Assembly: GCA_029861675.1 (NCBI GenBank) | Contig: JAOTYV010000032.1 | Location: forward strand, 1-24,620 | Source: Alphaproteobacteria bacterium | GTDB lineage: Bacteria; Pseudomonadota; Alphaproteobacteria; UBA8366 | Length of the DNA stretch: 24,620 nucleotides | Direction: 5' to 3' | Shown: one piece after another, positions 9,136-16,142 of the stretch | Position numbering within the stretch: the stretch's first letter is position 1 | Layout: every line of letters begins with the position of its first letter | Translations under genes and position numbers: made by a program | The notes under the pieces: generated by a model | What the model was told of the DNA's origin: nothing | What the model saw: the letters and a program-made list of their open reading frames with translations, nothing else | The model's database searches: none

Positions 9136-9831
9136 ATGGCAGTGCTCGACATTCAGGGCGACGCGGAGAAAGTCTTCGACACGATCGAGAATGGCGGCAT
9201 CGCAATTCTGCAACTGAGCGTCGCCTATCTGATCTGCGCCAACAAAGGCGACGCCATCGCGCGCATCTTCGAGGCGAAGGGCCGGACCTTCGAAAAACCC
9301 AACGGCATGCTCGCCAATATGGAAATCTTCGAGCAGCTGCTGATCACCGGCGACCTCCAGAAGGAAGTGGTTCGTGCGGTCACCCAGGATTTCGATCTGC
9401 CGCTGTCGGTGGTCGCCCCCTTCCGGGCCGACGCGCCGCTGCTGGCCGGGCTCGATCCTTTCGCGATCGAGCGGTCGACCAAGGCGGGAACGCAGGACAC
9501 TCTGATCAACGCCGGGCCGCTCGCCAACCGGCTGGCCGAGATGAGCCTGGAACGCGGCACGCCGGTGCTGGGTTCATCCGCCAATAAATCGGAGACCGGC
9601 AGCAAGTACCGCGCCGAGGATATCGATCCGGAAGTTCGCGACGCCGCCGACCTGATCGTCGATTACGGGTTGTGCCGCTACCACAACGCGATCGGCACCT
9701 CGAGCACCATCATCGACCTGCAAAATTTCGAGGTGCTGCGCTGGGGCGTCTGCTTCGATCAGATCAGCGATATACTGCGCCGTTTCTTCAATATCGACCT
9801 GGCGCCGAGCCCGCACGAGACCGCCGCGTAG
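9136..9831 (+). CDS. Divergent Sua5/YciO/YrdC-like protein
   Basis: 231 residues with a recognisable YrdC-type fold. The Lys-Gly-Arg of 'IFEAKGRTFEKPNGM' (K48, R50) matches the KxR nucleotide-binding motif, and 'VLGSSANKSETGSKYRAEDID' (S147-N150) matches the SxN motif. Family members make threonylcarbamoyl-AMP for tRNA t6A. Here the N-terminal strand that should read like 'PTDTVYGL' is instead 'LQLSVAYLICANKGDA', so the threonine/bicarbonate pocket differs. It is in an apparent operon with MmgE/PrpD (31 bases apart) and has a good Shine-Dalgarno (aaagga at 9121-9126). I infer a paralogue with another carbamoylation or nucleotide-linked role in catabolism, not the housekeeping tRNA enzyme. Confidence 0.8.
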   Translation: MAVLDIQGDAEKVFDTIENGGIAILQLSVAYLICANKGDAIARIFEAKGRTFEKPNGMLANMEIFEQLLITGDLQKEVVRAVTQDFDLPLSVVAPFRADAPLLAGLDPFAIERSTKAGTQDTLINAGPLANRLAEMSLERGTPVLGSSANKSETGSKYRAEDIDPEVRDAADLIVDYGLCRYHNAIGTSSTIIDLQNFEVLRWGVCFDQISDILRRFFNIDLAPSPHETAA

Positions 9832-9843
9832 AAATATTCCGCC

Positions 9844-9923
9844 GTCATTCCGGACGTTGCGAAGCGACGATCCGGAATCCAGAAGTGTTGGAGCATCTGG
9901 ATACCCGCCTTCGCGGGTATGAC
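9844..9923. repeat. Intergenic multi-stem palindromic element
   Basis: An 80-base element between convergent genes, bounded by GTCAT (9844-9848) and ATGAC (9919-9923). It holds three nested stems: ATTCCGGA/TCCGGAAT (9847-9854 with 9871-9878), ATCCAGA/TCTGGAT (9877-9883 with 9896-9902) and a perfect ATACCCGC/GCGGGTAT hairpin with a CTTC loop (9901-9920). It resembles dispersed intergenic palindromes known from many alphaproteobacteria. It may act as a bidirectional terminator or RNA stabiliser for the two converging operons. Confidence 0.7.
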
Positions 9924-9962
9924 GACAATTGGATACTTTTGAGGTTAACCGAGCCCAGCCCG

Positions 9963-11387
9963 TCAGCTCAGCGACACCGCTGCGTCGAGCTCGGTCAGGT
10001 CCGGCAGTTCGTCCATCGCCATAACAGCGTCATGAACCCGCTGGGCACGGCGTTCGCTGACCGCGCGGGTGGCGTTGCTCATGAATTTCGCCACCACATG
10101 GTCGTCGCTGATCGGGTTGCCGTCGGAGCCGAGATTGTATTTCTGGTAGTGCTTCAGTTCCCGACCGTCCGTGGTACGGATGATCACGGTGCCGGAGAAA
10201 TAATCCGGGTACAGCGTTTCCTCCGTAATTTCGAAAGTCGTCCGATCGCAAAGCGCGAGGATCGCCGGGTCGGTATAGGTTTCCGGGTCGAGCTCGGCGA
10301 GCGTGAACTGGCCGCGCCCTAGGCAGGCGGCGATCATGTAGTGAACGCTGAACTGCGCCGCATAGGCGCTGTGCGGCCGGCGCTTGCGCTCTTCCGGCAT
10401 GACAACGGCCATCTCGTCCTCGTGCACCAGCGCGGTCACCGACTCGATATCGTCCGGCGTCAGATTATGGTCGGCGCGCAGCTTCAGCGTCGCGTCGGCG
10501 AAGGCATGATTGAGATGGCATGCGGGATAGGGCTTGTAGGCGACATGGCGGAGTTCCCAGTCCTCGCCGAACCCGGCGGTGCATTCGTCCAAATCCACCT
10601 CGAGATTGTTGCCGTTGCAATTGTAAAGCCCGTATTGCCCTTCATAGGCGGTGCGCGGCCCGGTATAGCCGTGCTTGGCCCAGCCGGCGGCGGTGATGCC
10701 GTTGACCGCGGCCAATCCGGGATGGATGCGCTTCGACCACGCGCCGTTCGAGTGATATTCGCGGGTGCCGCCGGCCATGCTGAGGGTCAGGCCTTGCGCA
10801 TCGGCCAATTGCGCCGGCGTGAGGTCGGCCAGCCGTCCGGCCAGCAGCGCGCAGGCATAGGCGCCGACGACCGCAGTGGTATGGAATCCGGCGCGGTGCA
10901 ACCCGCCGCGCGCCGCCCGGGCGATCCGCGTTCCCGTCTCGATCGCCATGAGATAGGCGGCCAGCGCCTCTTCGCCGCTCTTAGCCCCGGCCAGGGCCAT
11001 CGCGAACATGACCGGCACCGCACTGGCCGAGCAATGCATGACGCCGGTTGTGTGGGTGTCGTCGAAATCGAGGCCATGGATCAGCGTACCGTTCACCATC
11101 GCCGCATCGCGCAGCGGCAACCGGTCCGGCATGCCGATCACCGGGAAGTCGCCCTCGCCGCCGAGGCCGCGCCCGGCGGTCACCGCCCGCTGGCCGTAAT
11201 CCATGGTCGACGACGCCAGGCCGATGCCGAAACAGTCCAGCACGTGCATTTTCGCCAGGGTGACGATATCCGCCGGTGCGTCGTCGAGCGAGAAGCTTGC
11301 CGCGAAGTCCGCGAGTTTCTCGGATACGGTCCCGTCGCCCGCGGCGGCGGTCGGTTGAAATTCGGCAGGCTTGACGACTGTGCTCAT
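9963..11387 (-). CDS. MmgE/PrpD family protein (second copy)
   Basis: 474-residue MmgE/PrpD member. Visible motifs are 'AKMHVLDCFGIGLASSTMDYGQRA', 'AMVNGTLIHGLDFDDTHTTGVMHCSASAVPVMFAMAL', 'GLTLSMAGGTREYHSNGAWSKRIHPGLAAVNGITAAGWAKHGYTGPRTAYEGQYGLYN' and 'AYKPYPACHLNHAFADA'. The 'HGLDFDDTH' Asp/His cluster and the 'SKRIHPG' segment match the active-site region of cis-aconitate decarboxylase/methylcitrate dehydratase relatives. ATG 11387 is preceded by gggag at a suitable distance. It converges on the YrdC-like gene and diverges from sthA. It is clearly different from the copy at 7707-9104, so a distinct substrate or step is likely. Confidence 0.93.
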   Translation of the reverse strand: MSTVVKPAEFQPTAAAGDGTVSEKLADFAASFSLDDAPADIVTLAKMHVLDCFGIGLASSTMDYGQRAVTAGRGLGGEGDFPVIGMPDRLPLRDAAMVNGTLIHGLDFDDTHTTGVMHCSASAVPVMFAMALAGAKSGEEALAAYLMAIETGTRIARAARGGLHRAGFHTTAVVGAYACALLAGRLADLTPAQLADAQGLTLSMAGGTREYHSNGAWSKRIHPGLAAVNGITAAGWAKHGYTGPRTAYEGQYGLYNCNGNNLEVDLDECTAGFGEDWELRHVAYKPYPACHLNHAFADATLKLRADHNLTPDDIESVTALVHEDEMAVVMPEERKRRPHSAYAAQFSVHYMIAACLGRGQFTLAELDPETYTDPAILALCDRTTFEITEETLYPDYFSGTVIIRTTDGRELKHYQKYNLGSDGNPISDDHVVAKFMSNATRAVSERRAQRVHDAVMAMDELPDLTELDAAVSLS

Positions 11388-11480
11388 CGGTATTCTCCCA
11401 GTTTCGATCTGCCCGACTGTACGGCAAAAGACGCACCGCCGGGAGTCCCCTTGGTGACACCGCGCTCGCGGAACACCCCT

Positions 11481-11490
11481 TTAACGTTAA
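11481..11490. promoter_or_regulatory. TTAACGTTAA palindrome in divergent region
   Basis: A 10-bp perfect, AT-rich palindrome 77-86 bases before the sthA start and about 94 bases before the MmgE/PrpD start. It could be an operator or part of the -35 region of either gene. Only position and symmetry support it. Confidence 0.22.
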
Positions 11491-11528
11491 CCAAACCGAA
11501 ACGTTCAACCTACCATAGTGCTCTTTCC

Positions 11529-11549
11529 GCCCGGCCTGACAGGCCGGGC
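11529..11549 (+). promoter_or_regulatory. Strong GC hairpin in the sthA leader
   Basis: Arms GCCCGGCCT and AGGCCGGGC form a perfect 9-bp stem with a 3-base loop (GAC), ending 18 bases before the sthA ATG at 11568. There is no following T-run, so it is not a normal terminator for minus or plus transcripts. It could limit ribosome access or mark an operator. No strong Shine-Dalgarno is present between it and the ATG. Confidence 0.4.
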
Positions 11550-11567
11550 CAGTCATTCGGCTGATTT

Positions 11568-12971
11568 ATGAGTACATTCGACTTCGATCTTTTCGTCCTG
11601 GGAACCGGACCGGCCGGTCAGCGCGCCGCGATTCAGGCCGCCAAGCTCGGCAAACGGGCCGGCATCGCCGAACAGCGCCTGACCCTGGGCGGGGTTTGCA
11701 TCAACACCGGCACGATCCCCAGCAAGACCCTGCGCGAAGCGGCGCTGCATCTGTCGGGCTATCGGGAACGCAGCATCTACGGCGCCTCCTACAGCGTAAA
11801 ACAGAACATCACGATGACGGATTTGCTCTACCGCGCGGGCACGGTGATCCGGCACGAAGTGGATGTGACGCGCCATCAACTGCAGCGCAACGGGGTCGAG
11901 GTCATTCCCGGCCAGGCATCGTTTGCCGATCCGCACACGCTGCGCATTTCCTCGATGGACGGCCATTCGGCGCGGGAAATCACGGCGGAAAAGATTGTCA
12001 TCGCGGTCGGCACCGAAACCACGCGCGACCCGCATATCGCGTTCGACGGTCAGCGCATTTTCACCAGCGACGATATTCTGGAACTGGAGGAATTGCCGCG
12101 CAGCATCGCCGTGGTCGGCGCCGGCGTGATCGGCCTGGAATACGCCACCATCTTCGCGACACTCGGTGTACGGGTCACGGTGATCGACAAGCGCCCGCAA
12201 CTCCTGCCCTTCATCGATTCGGAGATTACCGACACGCTGGTCTATCAGATGCGCGACAGCCGGGTAACGCTGCGTCTGGCGGAAGGCGTCAAATCCATCG
12301 AACCGTTCACGGACGACAAAGGCGACCGGGTCCGCATCGTCCTGGACAGCGGTAAGAAGGTGATCGCCGAAAAAGCGCTCTACAGCATCGGCCGCACCGG
12401 CGCGACGGCAGCGCTTCAATTGCAGAACGCCAAACTGTCGACGATCGACCGCGGCCTTCTGGCCGTCAATGAAAGCTTCCAGACCGAGGTGGAGCACGTC
12501 TATGCGGTCGGCGACGTGGTCGGCTTTCCGAGCCTCGCCTCCACCTCGATGGAACAGGGCCGTCTCGCCGCGTGTCACGCCTTCGACACGCAGGCGGAAG
12601 CGGTGCCGGACCTCTTTCCCTACGGTATTTACACGATCCCCGAGATTTCAACTGTCGGCAGGAACGAGGCGGAACTTACCAAGGCGGGCATTCCGTACGA
12701 GACCGGCAAGGCGGCCTATAAGGAAATCGCCCGCGGTAAAATCATCGGCGATTCGACGGGGTTTTTGAAGCTGCTGTTCCACATGGAAACCCGCAAGCTG
12801 CTCGGCGTCGGAATCCTTGGCGAAGGGGCGAGCGAGCTGGTGCATATCGGCCAGGCGGTGCTCGCCATGGGCGGCACGATCGACTATTTCGTCGACACCG
12901 TCTTCAACTACCCCACCCTCGCCGAGTGCTACAAGACCGCCGCCTTCGACGGCATCAACCGGCTGGGGTGA
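11568..12971 (+). CDS. sthA: Soluble pyridine nucleotide transhydrogenase (Si-specific)
   Basis: 467 residues, the usual SthA length. It transfers hydride between NADPH and NAD+ through FAD in the cytosol, draining excess NADPH. The FAD site is 'FVLGTGPAGQRAAIQAAKLGKRAGIAE'. The decisive segment is 'GGVCINTGTIPSKTLREAA' (from residue 41): the first Cys is kept (C44) but the second redox Cys of disulfide reductases is Thr (T49), exactly as in SthA. The NAD-binding fold is 'IAVVGAGVIGLEYATIFATLGVRVTVID' and the dimer domain ends in 'TVFNYPTLAECYKTAAFDGINRL'. It sits alone between divergent and convergent neighbours. A hairpin precedes the start codon. Confidence 0.95.
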   Translation: MSTFDFDLFVLGTGPAGQRAAIQAAKLGKRAGIAEQRLTLGGVCINTGTIPSKTLREAALHLSGYRERSIYGASYSVKQNITMTDLLYRAGTVIRHEVDVTRHQLQRNGVEVIPGQASFADPHTLRISSMDGHSAREITAEKIVIAVGTETTRDPHIAFDGQRIFTSDDILELEELPRSIAVVGAGVIGLEYATIFATLGVRVTVIDKRPQLLPFIDSEITDTLVYQMRDSRVTLRLAEGVKSIEPFTDDKGDRVRIVLDSGKKVIAEKALYSIGRTGATAALQLQNAKLSTIDRGLLAVNESFQTEVEHVYAVGDVVGFPSLASTSMEQGRLAACHAFDTQAEAVPDLFPYGIYTIPEISTVGRNEAELTKAGIPYETGKAAYKEIARGKIIGDSTGFLKLLFHMETRKLLGVGILGEGASELVHIGQAVLAMGGTIDYFVDTVFNYPTLAECYKTAAFDGINRLG

Positions 12972-12996
12972 GACCGGGATCGGCGCACGGCCACGC

Positions 12997-13914
12997 TCAG
13001 CGCAGCGATTCCCGCTCCAGGTCGAGCACCGTCTCCGCCATTATGGTGACCATGCGCCACGCGGTCTCGTAATGCCGCGTCGCCTCGACATCGTCGTAAT
13101 AGGTGTCTAGCAGAACATGGGTGCAGCCCAGCGCTTCCAGGGCCGCCATATCGCGGCGTACCTGATCGACCGTACCTTCGCCCATCACCCGTTCCCCATC
13201 CGGAAGGGGCGCGTCGGTCAGCCGCAGCCGGATGCGGGGACAGAGCGCCGGCACCGGCTTTTCCTCCTGCCCGGCGAGTTCGGTCAGCCGCGGGATGCCT
13301 TCCTCGCGGAACCATTCCTCGCGGAAGCGGATCGGATGCCACGCGTCGCCGTAGCGGATCGCGCGCCGCATGGCGGCGTCGCTCGCGCCGCCGACCCAGA
13401 TCGGCGGATGCGGCGTTTGCACCGGTCGCGGCCGCGTATCGACATCGCTGAAGCGGACGAAACGACCCTCGAAGCTGGCCACGTCAAGGGTCCAGAGTTC
13501 CTTAATCGCCGCCAGATATTCGTTCGCCATGGCGCCGCGTTGCTCGAACGGCACGTTTAGCGCCGCGAATTCCTCGCGCGCCCAGCCGACGCCGACGCCG
13601 AGAATGCAGCGCCCGCCGCTGAGCTGGTCGATATTGGCTAAGGCGCGCGCGGTTTCCAGCGGGTTGCGATAGGGCAGGATGATCACCGTCGTGCCGATGG
13701 CGATCCGCTTGGTAATTCCGGCAAGCCAGCCTAGCGTGCTGACCGGCTCGAACAGCGGCGCGGGGTAGCGTTCGGCGACATCGGGGGTGACCGCGATATG
13801 ATCCGAGGTCATCAGCATGTGATAGCCCAACGCCTCGACCAGCGCCGCCGACCGGCTCAGGACATCCGGACACGCCGACGGCCCGAAATTGATCAGGTTG
13901 ACGCCAACCTTCAT
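12997..13914 (-). CDS. LLM-class (F420/flavin-dependent) oxidoreductase, TIGR03619-like
   Basis: 305-residue luciferase-like TIM-barrel oxidoreductase. The start 'MKVGVNLINFGPSACPDVLSRSAALVEALGYHMLMTSDHIAV' and the 'RIAIGTTVIILPYRNPLETARALANIDQLSGGRCILGVGVGWAREEFAALNVPFEQRG' block are diagnostic of the TIGR03619-type F420-dependent group. 'PHPPIWVGGASDAAMRRAIRYGDAWHP' is the usual C-terminal barrel strand. The start is supported by an aaagga eight bases before ATG. Whether the cofactor is F420 or FMN cannot be decided here. A 25-bp element shared with the next minus-strand gene lies about 50 bases upstream. Confidence 0.9.
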   Translation of the reverse strand: MKVGVNLINFGPSACPDVLSRSAALVEALGYHMLMTSDHIAVTPDVAERYPAPLFEPVSTLGWLAGITKRIAIGTTVIILPYRNPLETARALANIDQLSGGRCILGVGVGWAREEFAALNVPFEQRGAMANEYLAAIKELWTLDVASFEGRFVRFSDVDTRPRPVQTPHPPIWVGGASDAAMRRAIRYGDAWHPIRFREEWFREEGIPRLTELAGQEEKPVPALCPRIRLRLTDAPLPDGERVMGEGTVDQVRRDMAALEALGCTHVLLDTYYDDVEATRHYETAWRMVTIMAETVLDLERESLR

Positions 13915-13962
13915 CGCGCAATCCTTTCGATGGCTGCAGCCGCGGGAAAATTCATAAACAGA

Positions 13963-13987
13963 TTACAATTTCTTGCGATCGCCGTCA
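13963..13987 (-). promoter_or_regulatory. Shared 25-bp upstream element, copy A
   Basis: Read on the minus strand it is TGACGGCGATCGCAAG, then three bases, then TTGTAA, ending 49 bases before the LLM oxidoreductase start at 13914. It matches copy B (14303-14327) at 21 of 25 positions, and both copies lie 40-50 bases upstream of a minus-strand start codon. This suggests a common promoter or operator. No known consensus was recognised. Confidence 0.4.
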
Positions 13988-14110
13988 GATGGACCGGACG
14001 CCATTAGCGGTTCGCGGTATCCAGTTATGGGAATCGGATCGAGGGCAATCGCGATGAAGTGCCGCCAGACGTTCGGTCATCGCCGCGCCGATTACGTTAC
14101 CGAGGCGTTT

Positions 14111-14263
14111 CTAATCCTTTCGCTTTTGGGCATCCTTGGATTCCGCACGCGCTAGCCGCTTGCCCGCCAGACGCTCTCTTTTCCAAAATGCACGTTTGGC
14201 AAACCGAAGGTGCTTCGCCCATTCGGGCGAGAAAACCAGATGTCCCTTCTTGACGGTTGCCAT
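14111..14263 (-). CDS. Small basic protein of 50 residues, unknown function
   Basis: An overlooked short gene. The minus strand reads ATG (14263-14261) to TAG (14113-14111), giving 50 residues that begin MATVKKGHLVFSPEWAKHLR and end ESKDAQKRKD. It has about sixteen Lys/Arg and several Trp/Phe ('EWAKHLRFAKRAFWKRER'), with no membrane segment or signal peptide. A strong Shine-Dalgarno (ggag) lies seven bases before the ATG, and a 25-bp element shared with the LLM gene lies 40 bases upstream. I recall similar short basic 'EWAKHLR...FWK.ER' proteins annotated as hypothetical in alphaproteobacteria, but I cannot confirm this here. It could bind nucleic acid or ribosomes; this is speculation. Confidence 0.75.
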   Translation of the reverse strand: MATVKKGHLVFSPEWAKHLRFAKRAFWKRERLAGKRLARAESKDAQKRKD

Positions 14264-14302
14264 TACACATCTCCAAATGCGTTCCGGGATAACAGAGATA
14301 AC

Positions 14303-14327
14303 TTACAAAACCTTGCGGTCGCCGTCA
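14303..14327 (-). promoter_or_regulatory. Shared 25-bp upstream element, copy B
   Basis: Read on the minus strand it is TGACGGCGACCGCAAG, three variable bases, TTGTAA. It lies 39 bases upstream of the 50-residue gene start at 14263. It is nearly the same as copy A upstream of the LLM gene and has the same orientation relative to its gene. Confidence 0.4.
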
Positions 14328-14448
14328 CGACGGTCGGAACCAGCCGCATCGCAACCGTGCAGGTCCATTTGCCGAATGTTAAGGCTTTGCCGCGACGATC
14401 GGGGCGGCGAAGGATGCCGCCGCACGAACCGACAAAAGGCGATCCCCG

Positions 14449-15084
14449 ATGTCCGTCATGACCCGAATTTCAATCATCGTTTCGCGTGCCATGGCGCTGC
14501 TCCTTGTGCTGTTGCTGGCGGGCTGCGGGCCGAGCGAACCGCAGCTCGCGCCGTTACCGAAAAACGGCGTAATTCTGGCCTTCGGCGACAGTTTGACCTA
14601 TGGCACCGGCGCCAAGCCGCAGGATAGCTATCCGGCCGTGCTGACACGGCTGACTGGCCGCCGGGTGATCCGCTCGGGCGTGCCGGGCGAGGTCTCGGCG
14701 CGGGGTCTGGCGCGGCTGCCCGAGATGCTCGACCGGCACCGCCCGAACCTGCTGATCCTGTGCCACGGCGGCAACGACTTCTTGCGCCGACACCGGCGCG
14801 ACGGCACCGAGGCCAATATCCGGGCGATGGTCGAACTGGCCCGCGCCCGGAACATCGATGTCGTCCTGATCGGCGTGCCGGCGCCCGGCCTGTGGATCAC
14901 CGAAGGGGCCGAGCTTTTCGCCCGCGTCGCCAAGGCGCACGGCATCCCATACGAGGCGGAGGCGCTGGCCGCGATTGTGTCCAACGGCTCGCTCAAAAGC
15001 GACACGATCCACCCCAACGCCAAGGGCTACCGCAAACTGGCCGAGGCGGTGGCGGCGCTGCTGCGCGCCAGCGGCGCGCTTTGA
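14449..15084 (+). CDS. SGNH/GDSL esterase lipoprotein (arylesterase/TesA-like)
   Basis: 211 residues. A lipoprotein signal (hydrophobic run, then L23-A24-G25-C26) predicts an acylated Cys26 and membrane anchoring facing the periplasm. SGNH blocks are all present: 'FGDSLTYGTG' with nucleophile S48, 'SGVPGEVSARGL' (block II Gly), 'CHGGNDFLRR' (block III Asn109) and 'DTIHPNAKGY' with D185 and H188. This is a TesA-like esterase/lysophospholipase acting on acyl esters in the envelope. ATG 14449 has aaagg upstream; ATG 14458 is an alternative. The gene stands alone; the next plus-strand gene starts 164 bases later. Confidence 0.92.
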   Translation: MSVMTRISIIVSRAMALLLVLLLAGCGPSEPQLAPLPKNGVILAFGDSLTYGTGAKPQDSYPAVLTRLTGRRVIRSGVPGEVSARGLARLPEMLDRHRPNLLILCHGGNDFLRRHRRDGTEANIRAMVELARARNIDVVLIGVPAPGLWITEGAELFARVAKAHGIPYEAEALAAIVSNGSLKSDTIHPNAKGYRKLAEAVAALLRASGAL

Positions 15085-15248
15085 GCGCTCCCGGGGGCCC
15101 GGCTCACGGGTTTCGAATGCGCGGCCTATATCATTGCCCTTGTCCGGCGCGGACCCATAGGATGCACGATGGCCGGATTCCGAAAATGCTTGATCCGCAT
15201 TACCGCTAACCTTTCGATGACCGACACGCGCGAACGGCAAATCCGATC

Positions 15249-15866
15249 ATGAAATGGCCATTCGTGCGCAATCTTTTGCTTGCCGTGACTGCACTGGTGA
15301 GCCTCGGATTTACCGGCGGCGTCGTCTATACCCTGTTGTTCGATCCCGCCCCCATCGACGTTCCCATCGGCGGCCCGTTCGATTTGTCCGATGATCAGGG
15401 AAAAACGGTCACCGACGCGAGCTTCCGCGGCCGCTTCATGCTGATCTATTTCGGCTACACATACTGTCCGGACGTCTGTCCGACAAAACTCGCCGAAATG
15501 ACAAATGCGCTCGACGCGTTCGCCGAGCAGGCGCCGGCGCGGGCGGCGAAGATCGTGCCGATTTTCGTCTCGATCGATCCCGATCGCGACACGCCCGATG
15601 TCCTGCGGGACTACCGGAAGCATTTCCATCCACGCCTGGTCGCCCTGACCGGTTCCGAACCCCAGTTGCGGGAAGTCACCAAGGCATTCAGGGCCTATTT
15701 CAGCAAGGTCTATCCCGACGAGAAATCCCGCGCCGCCAAGGAATACCTGATGGACCACACATCCTATATGTATCTCATGGGGCCGGACGGCCGATACGTG
15801 ACCCATTTCACCGCGGCATCCACTTCCGGCACCATGGCGGACCGGCTCGCGCAGGTGGTCGACTAA
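15249..15866 (+). CDS. SCO1/SenC/PrrC family copper chaperone
   Basis: 205 residues with one N-terminal membrane anchor ('LLLAVTALVSLGFTGGVVYTLLF', about 10-33) and a periplasmic thioredoxin-like domain. The copper site is complete: 'YFGYTYCPDVCPTKL' gives C73 and C77, and 'YLMDHTSYMYLMGPDG' gives H170. 'VPIFVSIDPDRDTPDVLRDYRKHFHPRLVALTG' is the family core. SCO proteins deliver copper to, or reduce, the CuA site of cytochrome c oxidase. No oxidase subunit is in the window. The start is ATG 15249, although no strong Shine-Dalgarno is visible. Confidence 0.94.
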   Translation: MKWPFVRNLLLAVTALVSLGFTGGVVYTLLFDPAPIDVPIGGPFDLSDDQGKTVTDASFRGRFMLIYFGYTYCPDVCPTKLAEMTNALDAFAEQAPARAAKIVPIFVSIDPDRDTPDVLRDYRKHFHPRLVALTGSEPQLREVTKAFRAYFSKVYPDEKSRAAKEYLMDHTSYMYLMGPDGRYVTHFTAASTSGTMADRLAQVVD

Positions 15867-15919
15867 ACCATTTCTTGTTCAAATTGACTCACGTGAAGTG
15901 GTCACTCTCTTTAGTTCTT

Positions 15920-16115
15920 ACGCAAATACGTCGTCTTGTTCTTACGCAAATACGTCGTCGCGAACCGTTCCGGTTCGCTCGGGATTTGCTCTCTCTTTGT
16001 TTATACGCAAATACGTCGTCGCGAACCGTTCCGGTTCGCTCGGGATTTGCTCTCTCTCTTTGTTTATACGCAAATACGTCGTCGCGAACCGTTCCGGTTC
16101 GCTCGGGATTTGTTC
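15920..16115. repeat. Tandem palindromic repeats, 61-63 bp period
   Basis: The 16-mer ACGCAAATACGTCGTC occurs at 15920, 15944, 16005 and 16068. The last three copies are followed by a perfect hairpin, GCGAACCG-TTC-CGGTTCGC (15960-15978, 16021-16039, 16084-16102), then TCGGGATTTG. Outer bases GCAAAT and ATTTGC also pair in the first two full units (the third ends ATTTGT), giving long imperfect hairpins. The units are 61 and 63 bp apart; the difference is one extra TC in a TC-rich linker. The first copy is truncated to the 16-mer plus a short linker. No gene is seen in the region 15867-16142 apart from these repeats. Confidence 0.9.
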
Positions 16116-16142
16116 TAACCGCCAGCGCGCGGTAGATCGCGC

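Noticed and set aside
7605..9152. 515-residue open frame on the minus strand across the first MmgE/PrpD gene
   Set aside because: The plus strand carries clear MmgE/PrpD motifs. The antisense frame is Arg/Gly-rich without recognisable features, as expected in high-GC DNA.
9136..9831. Housekeeping threonylcarbamoyl-AMP synthase (tsaC/sua5)
   Set aside because: The substrate-binding N-terminal strand does not match and the context is catabolic, so no gene symbol was given.
11529..11549. Rho-independent terminator before sthA
   Set aside because: The stem is strong but no T-run follows in either direction, and no gene ends next to it; listed as a leader hairpin instead.
10341..11564. 407-residue plus-strand frame across the second MmgE/PrpD gene
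   Set aside because: No domain is visible and it runs antisense to conserved family motifs; it is a GC-driven shadow.
15920..16115. Possible CRISPR array
   Set aside because: Repeat units are 61-63 bp and nearly identical throughout, with no unique spacers between them and no cas genes in the window.
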